Of a stretch of 64,000 nt of DNA, positions 62,407 to 64,000 are shown one piece after another. Origin of the DNA: Chitinophagaceae bacterium (GTDB lineage Bacteria > Bacteroidota > Bacteroidia > Chitinophagales > Chitinophagaceae); NCBI GenBank assembly GCA_016722465.1, contig JADKJC010000013.1, positions 1,178,001 to 1,242,000 of the forward strand, given 5' to 3'. Position 1 is the first letter of the stretch. Every line of letters begins with the position of its first letter. The notes below the pieces were generated by a model. It was not told the DNA's origin. It made no database searches and saw nothing but the letters and a program-made list of their open reading frames with translations. The position numbers and the translations under genes were made by a program.

Positions 62407-63468
62407 CTAAAGTTCCTCTTTGGGAGTTTTTTGGAGAGGTAATTGACTGATTAAATTTTCTAATTGCACCAACGGTATTGGTTTTATCACTGCCTCTCCT
62501 ATCTTGTTCAATAAAATAAAATTCATTTCACTGCTAACTCTTTTCTTATCCATCTTCAGCAGGTTCCATACTTTCTCTTTATCAAAAAAAATGGAAGAGG
62601 TAAGCTGGTATTTTTCTATTAACTGCCTGATTCTTTCTTTTTCGCCGGCATCAAAACCATTGAGTTCTTCAGAAAATGTACAGGCAGCCATCATTCCAAC
62701 TGCCACTGCATGGCCGTGCGGCAACTGGTAAATATTTTCAATGGCATGCCCAAAGGTGTGGCCAAAATTCAACAGTTTCCTGTCACCCTTTTCAAATTCA
62801 TCCGCCACCACTACCTCCGTTTTTATCTGCACATTCCTTTCAATCAATTGGGCCAGTAGTTCATGATCGGATTGAAAATTTTCCAGCACATTAGCCTCCA
62901 GCAATGAAAACAAAGCGGCGTCTTTTATGCAGGCATGCTTGATCACTTCGGCAAAACCGTTTACCCATTCAGGCTTTGCCAGCGTTTGCAGCAATGAATA
63001 ATCAAACAGTAAAAACTCGGGCTGTTTAATCAGGCCAACTAAATTTTTATAAACGCCAACGTCCACCCCATTCTTGCCACCGATAGCAGCATCTACCATT
63101 GCTAAAATAGTTGTTGGCACAAATCCAAACCGCAATCCCCTCATATACACACTGGCTGCATAGCCGGTAACATCTGTTACCACCCCCCCGCCTACCCCAA
63201 CTATAAAAGTATTCCTGTCTGCTTCTTTTTCTATCAGTTGCTGAATAATAAAATCCACCGCAGATTGCTGCTTGTGCTCCTCACCTGCTTCGATCACGAT
63301 GGTTTGCCAATCGGTAAAAGCAGCAGGCTGTGCAGCAAAAATATGGGTATCAGTTACGAGGATTGTTTTGCCTTTGGGAACGATTTGCTCAAGAAAGCAC
63401 AAAGAAGCATCAAAGTAATACGAGACCGTTTTACCAGAAAAACTATGTATAATTTTTTTTACTGCCAC
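62407..63468 (-). CDS. aroB: 3-dehydroquinate synthase
   Basis: Forms dehydroquinate from DAHP, using NAD and a divalent metal. The 353-residue protein has the NAD/metal motifs GVGGGVVTDVTGYAASVYMR (about residues 91-110), KNGVDVGVYKNLVGLIKQP and the histidines of FGHTFGHAIE. The start is GTG at 63468 with AGGA directly in front of it; an in-frame TAA lies four codons upstream, so no ATG start exists. It is 64 bp downstream of the DAHP synthase/chorismate mutase gene. Confidence 0.95.
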   Translation of the reverse strand: MAVKKIIHSFSGKTVSYYFDASLCFLEQIVPKGKTILVTDTHIFAAQPAAFTDWQTIVIEAGEEHKQQSAVDFIIQQLIEKEADRNTFIVGVGGGVVTDVTGYAASVYMRGLRFGFVPTTILAMVDAAIGGKNGVDVGVYKNLVGLIKQPEFLLFDYSLLQTLAKPEWVNGFAEVIKHACIKDAALFSLLEANVLENFQSDHELLAQLIERNVQIKTEVVVADEFEKGDRKLLNFGHTFGHAIENIYQLPHGHAVAVGMMAACTFSEELNGFDAGEKERIRQLIEKYQLTSSIFFDKEKVWNLLKMDKKRVSSEMNFILLNKIGEAVIKPIPLVQLENLISQLPLQKTPKEEL

Positions 63469-63501
63469 TCCTGAATTTTATAAGATGTTTACTGTATTAT
63501 A

Positions 63502-63526
63502 CCCTATTCCCCTTCAGGGGTTAGGG
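63502..63526. repeat. imperfect palindrome CCCTATTCCCC ... GGGGTTAGGG
   Basis: A 25-bp palindrome with a TTCA loop in the gap between aroB and the upstream gene. A unit of this kind recurs in Bacteroidota intergenic DNA, so it is more likely a dispersed repeat than an aro-specific signal. Confidence 0.5.
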
Positions 63527-63532
63527 CGTCCC

Positions 63533-64000
63533 TTAACTATTCATCACCTTGTTCTGATGGTTGATACTCTCCAGGTGCACCGCATCAAAATACTTGGTCA
63601 CAAATTCCTGGCTCAGCCCAAGTGCTTCTCCTTTCTTTGTTGCCTTTTGCAAAATTTCATTCCAGCGGTTGGTTTGCAAAATGGTGATGTTGTTATCCTT
63701 TTTATACTGGCCTATTTTATCAGCGATCTTCATCCGCTGTCCTATCAATGTCAACAATTCATCATCCAGGTGATTAATCTGCTCCCTCAATGTTGCCAGT
63801 GCTGTAAGAAAATCTGCCTTATCTGTATTCTCACTTCTCCAGATCAATCCATCCAGCAATTCTGCCAAACCCTCCGGTGTAATCTGTTGCTTTGCATCGC
63901 TCCATGCGTTGTCCGGATCAATATGACTTTCAATCATCACACCATCAAAATCAAGGTCAATACTTTTTTGTGCAATGGATTGCAGCATGTGCCGGTTGCC
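63533..64000 (-). CDS. DAHP synthase/chorismate mutase fusion, C-terminal part (runs off the window)
   Basis: The first 156 residues from the window edge are visible. They begin in the end of a DAHP synthase-like barrel (GNRHMLQSIAQKSIDLDFDG, VMIESHIDPDNAWSDAKQQI, TPEGLAELL) and continue as an AroQ chorismate mutase domain (ALATLREQINHLDDELLTLI, RMKIADKIGQYKKDNNITIL, RWNEILQKATKKG, TKYFDAVHLESI). DAHP synthase starts the shikimate pathway and the mutase domain commits chorismate to Phe/Tyr, often giving feedback control. The start lies beyond 64000. Confidence 0.9.
   Translation of the reverse strand, partial: GNRHMLQSIAQKSIDLDFDGVMIESHIDPDNAWSDAKQQITPEGLAELLDGLIWRSENTDKADFLTALATLREQINHLDDELLTLIGQRMKIADKIGQYKKDNNITILQTNRWNEILQKATKKGEALGLSQEFVTKYFDAVHLESINHQNKVMNS

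Overview
The window looks like chromosome from a member of the Bacteroidota, most likely family Chitinophagaceae. The supporting signs are DUF3857/transglutaminase paralogues, DUF4199, outer-membrane beta-barrel receptors with a carboxypeptidase-like regulatory domain, LVIVD-repeat lipoproteins, promoters of the TTTG-N19-TAnnTTTG type, few Shine-Dalgarno sequences and many AT-rich palindromic intergenic repeats. The family assignment is inference; no rRNA or phylogenetic marker tree was available.

Layout. 0.1-2.3 kb: an ATP-grasp-like gene and a CHAD-like helical gene, adjacent. 2.4-5.8 kb: a DsbA-like protein lacking the usual nucleophilic cysteine, then clpB. 6.0-13.1 kb: a secreted serine hydrolase facing a three-gene operon of DUF3857/transglutaminase-like proteins. 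13.2-18.1 kb: queG, then an ECF sigma factor operon with a membrane-anchored barrel-like partner, an LVIVD lipoprotein and a small barrel protein. 18.1-25.3 kb: an SRPBCC protein with an ABC-2 permease, folK, a deoxynucleoside kinase, an MFS transporter, an MBL-fold enzyme, a YkgJ-type cysteine-cluster protein, a cupin and a TspO-like membrane protein. 25.4-28.6 kb: an AT-rich accessory island (VOC protein, DUF4199, membrane LuxR regulator, secreted protein) whose genes are separated by related palindrome-ended repeats resembling integron attC sites. 28.6-32.3 kb: gcvP, iscX and a 2Fe-2S ferredoxin. 32.4-38.8 kb: a GyrI-like lipoprotein, a DUF2520 dehydrogenase-like protein, a hydrolase, topA, a YcxB-like protein and a TPR protein. 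39.0-46.2 kb: etfB and etfA, interrupted by a mobile-looking four-helix-bundle gene, then a secreted DUF4412-like protein, a DUF151 nuclease, ispE, a subtilisin-like protease and a DinB protein. 46.3-49.7 kb: a Prc/CtpA-type protease, tRNA-His with a textbook Bacteroidota promoter, and a DUF445 protein. 49.9-56.4 kb: two TonB-receptor-like barrels and a beta-helix protein. 56.5-60.0 kb: a small lipoprotein and cell-wall genes (RlpA, L,D-transpeptidase, VanX-like dipeptidase). 60.0-64.0 kb: shikimate-pathway genes aroC, aroA, aroB and the end of a DAHP synthase/chorismate mutase fusion.

Five otherwise well-conserved genes (clpB, an ABC-2 permease gene, gcvP, the Prc/CtpA protease and rlpA) are broken by single-base indels, most of them in or beside short homopolymers. 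Six indels in one window, several in housekeeping genes, point to uncorrected sequencing errors more than to decay. The biological observations most worth following are the attC-like repeat family around the 25.4-28.3 kb island, a 60-bp hairpin repeat present three times, the dead/active transglutaminase operon, the ATP-grasp/CHAD-like pair and the four-helix-bundle insertion between etfB and etfA.
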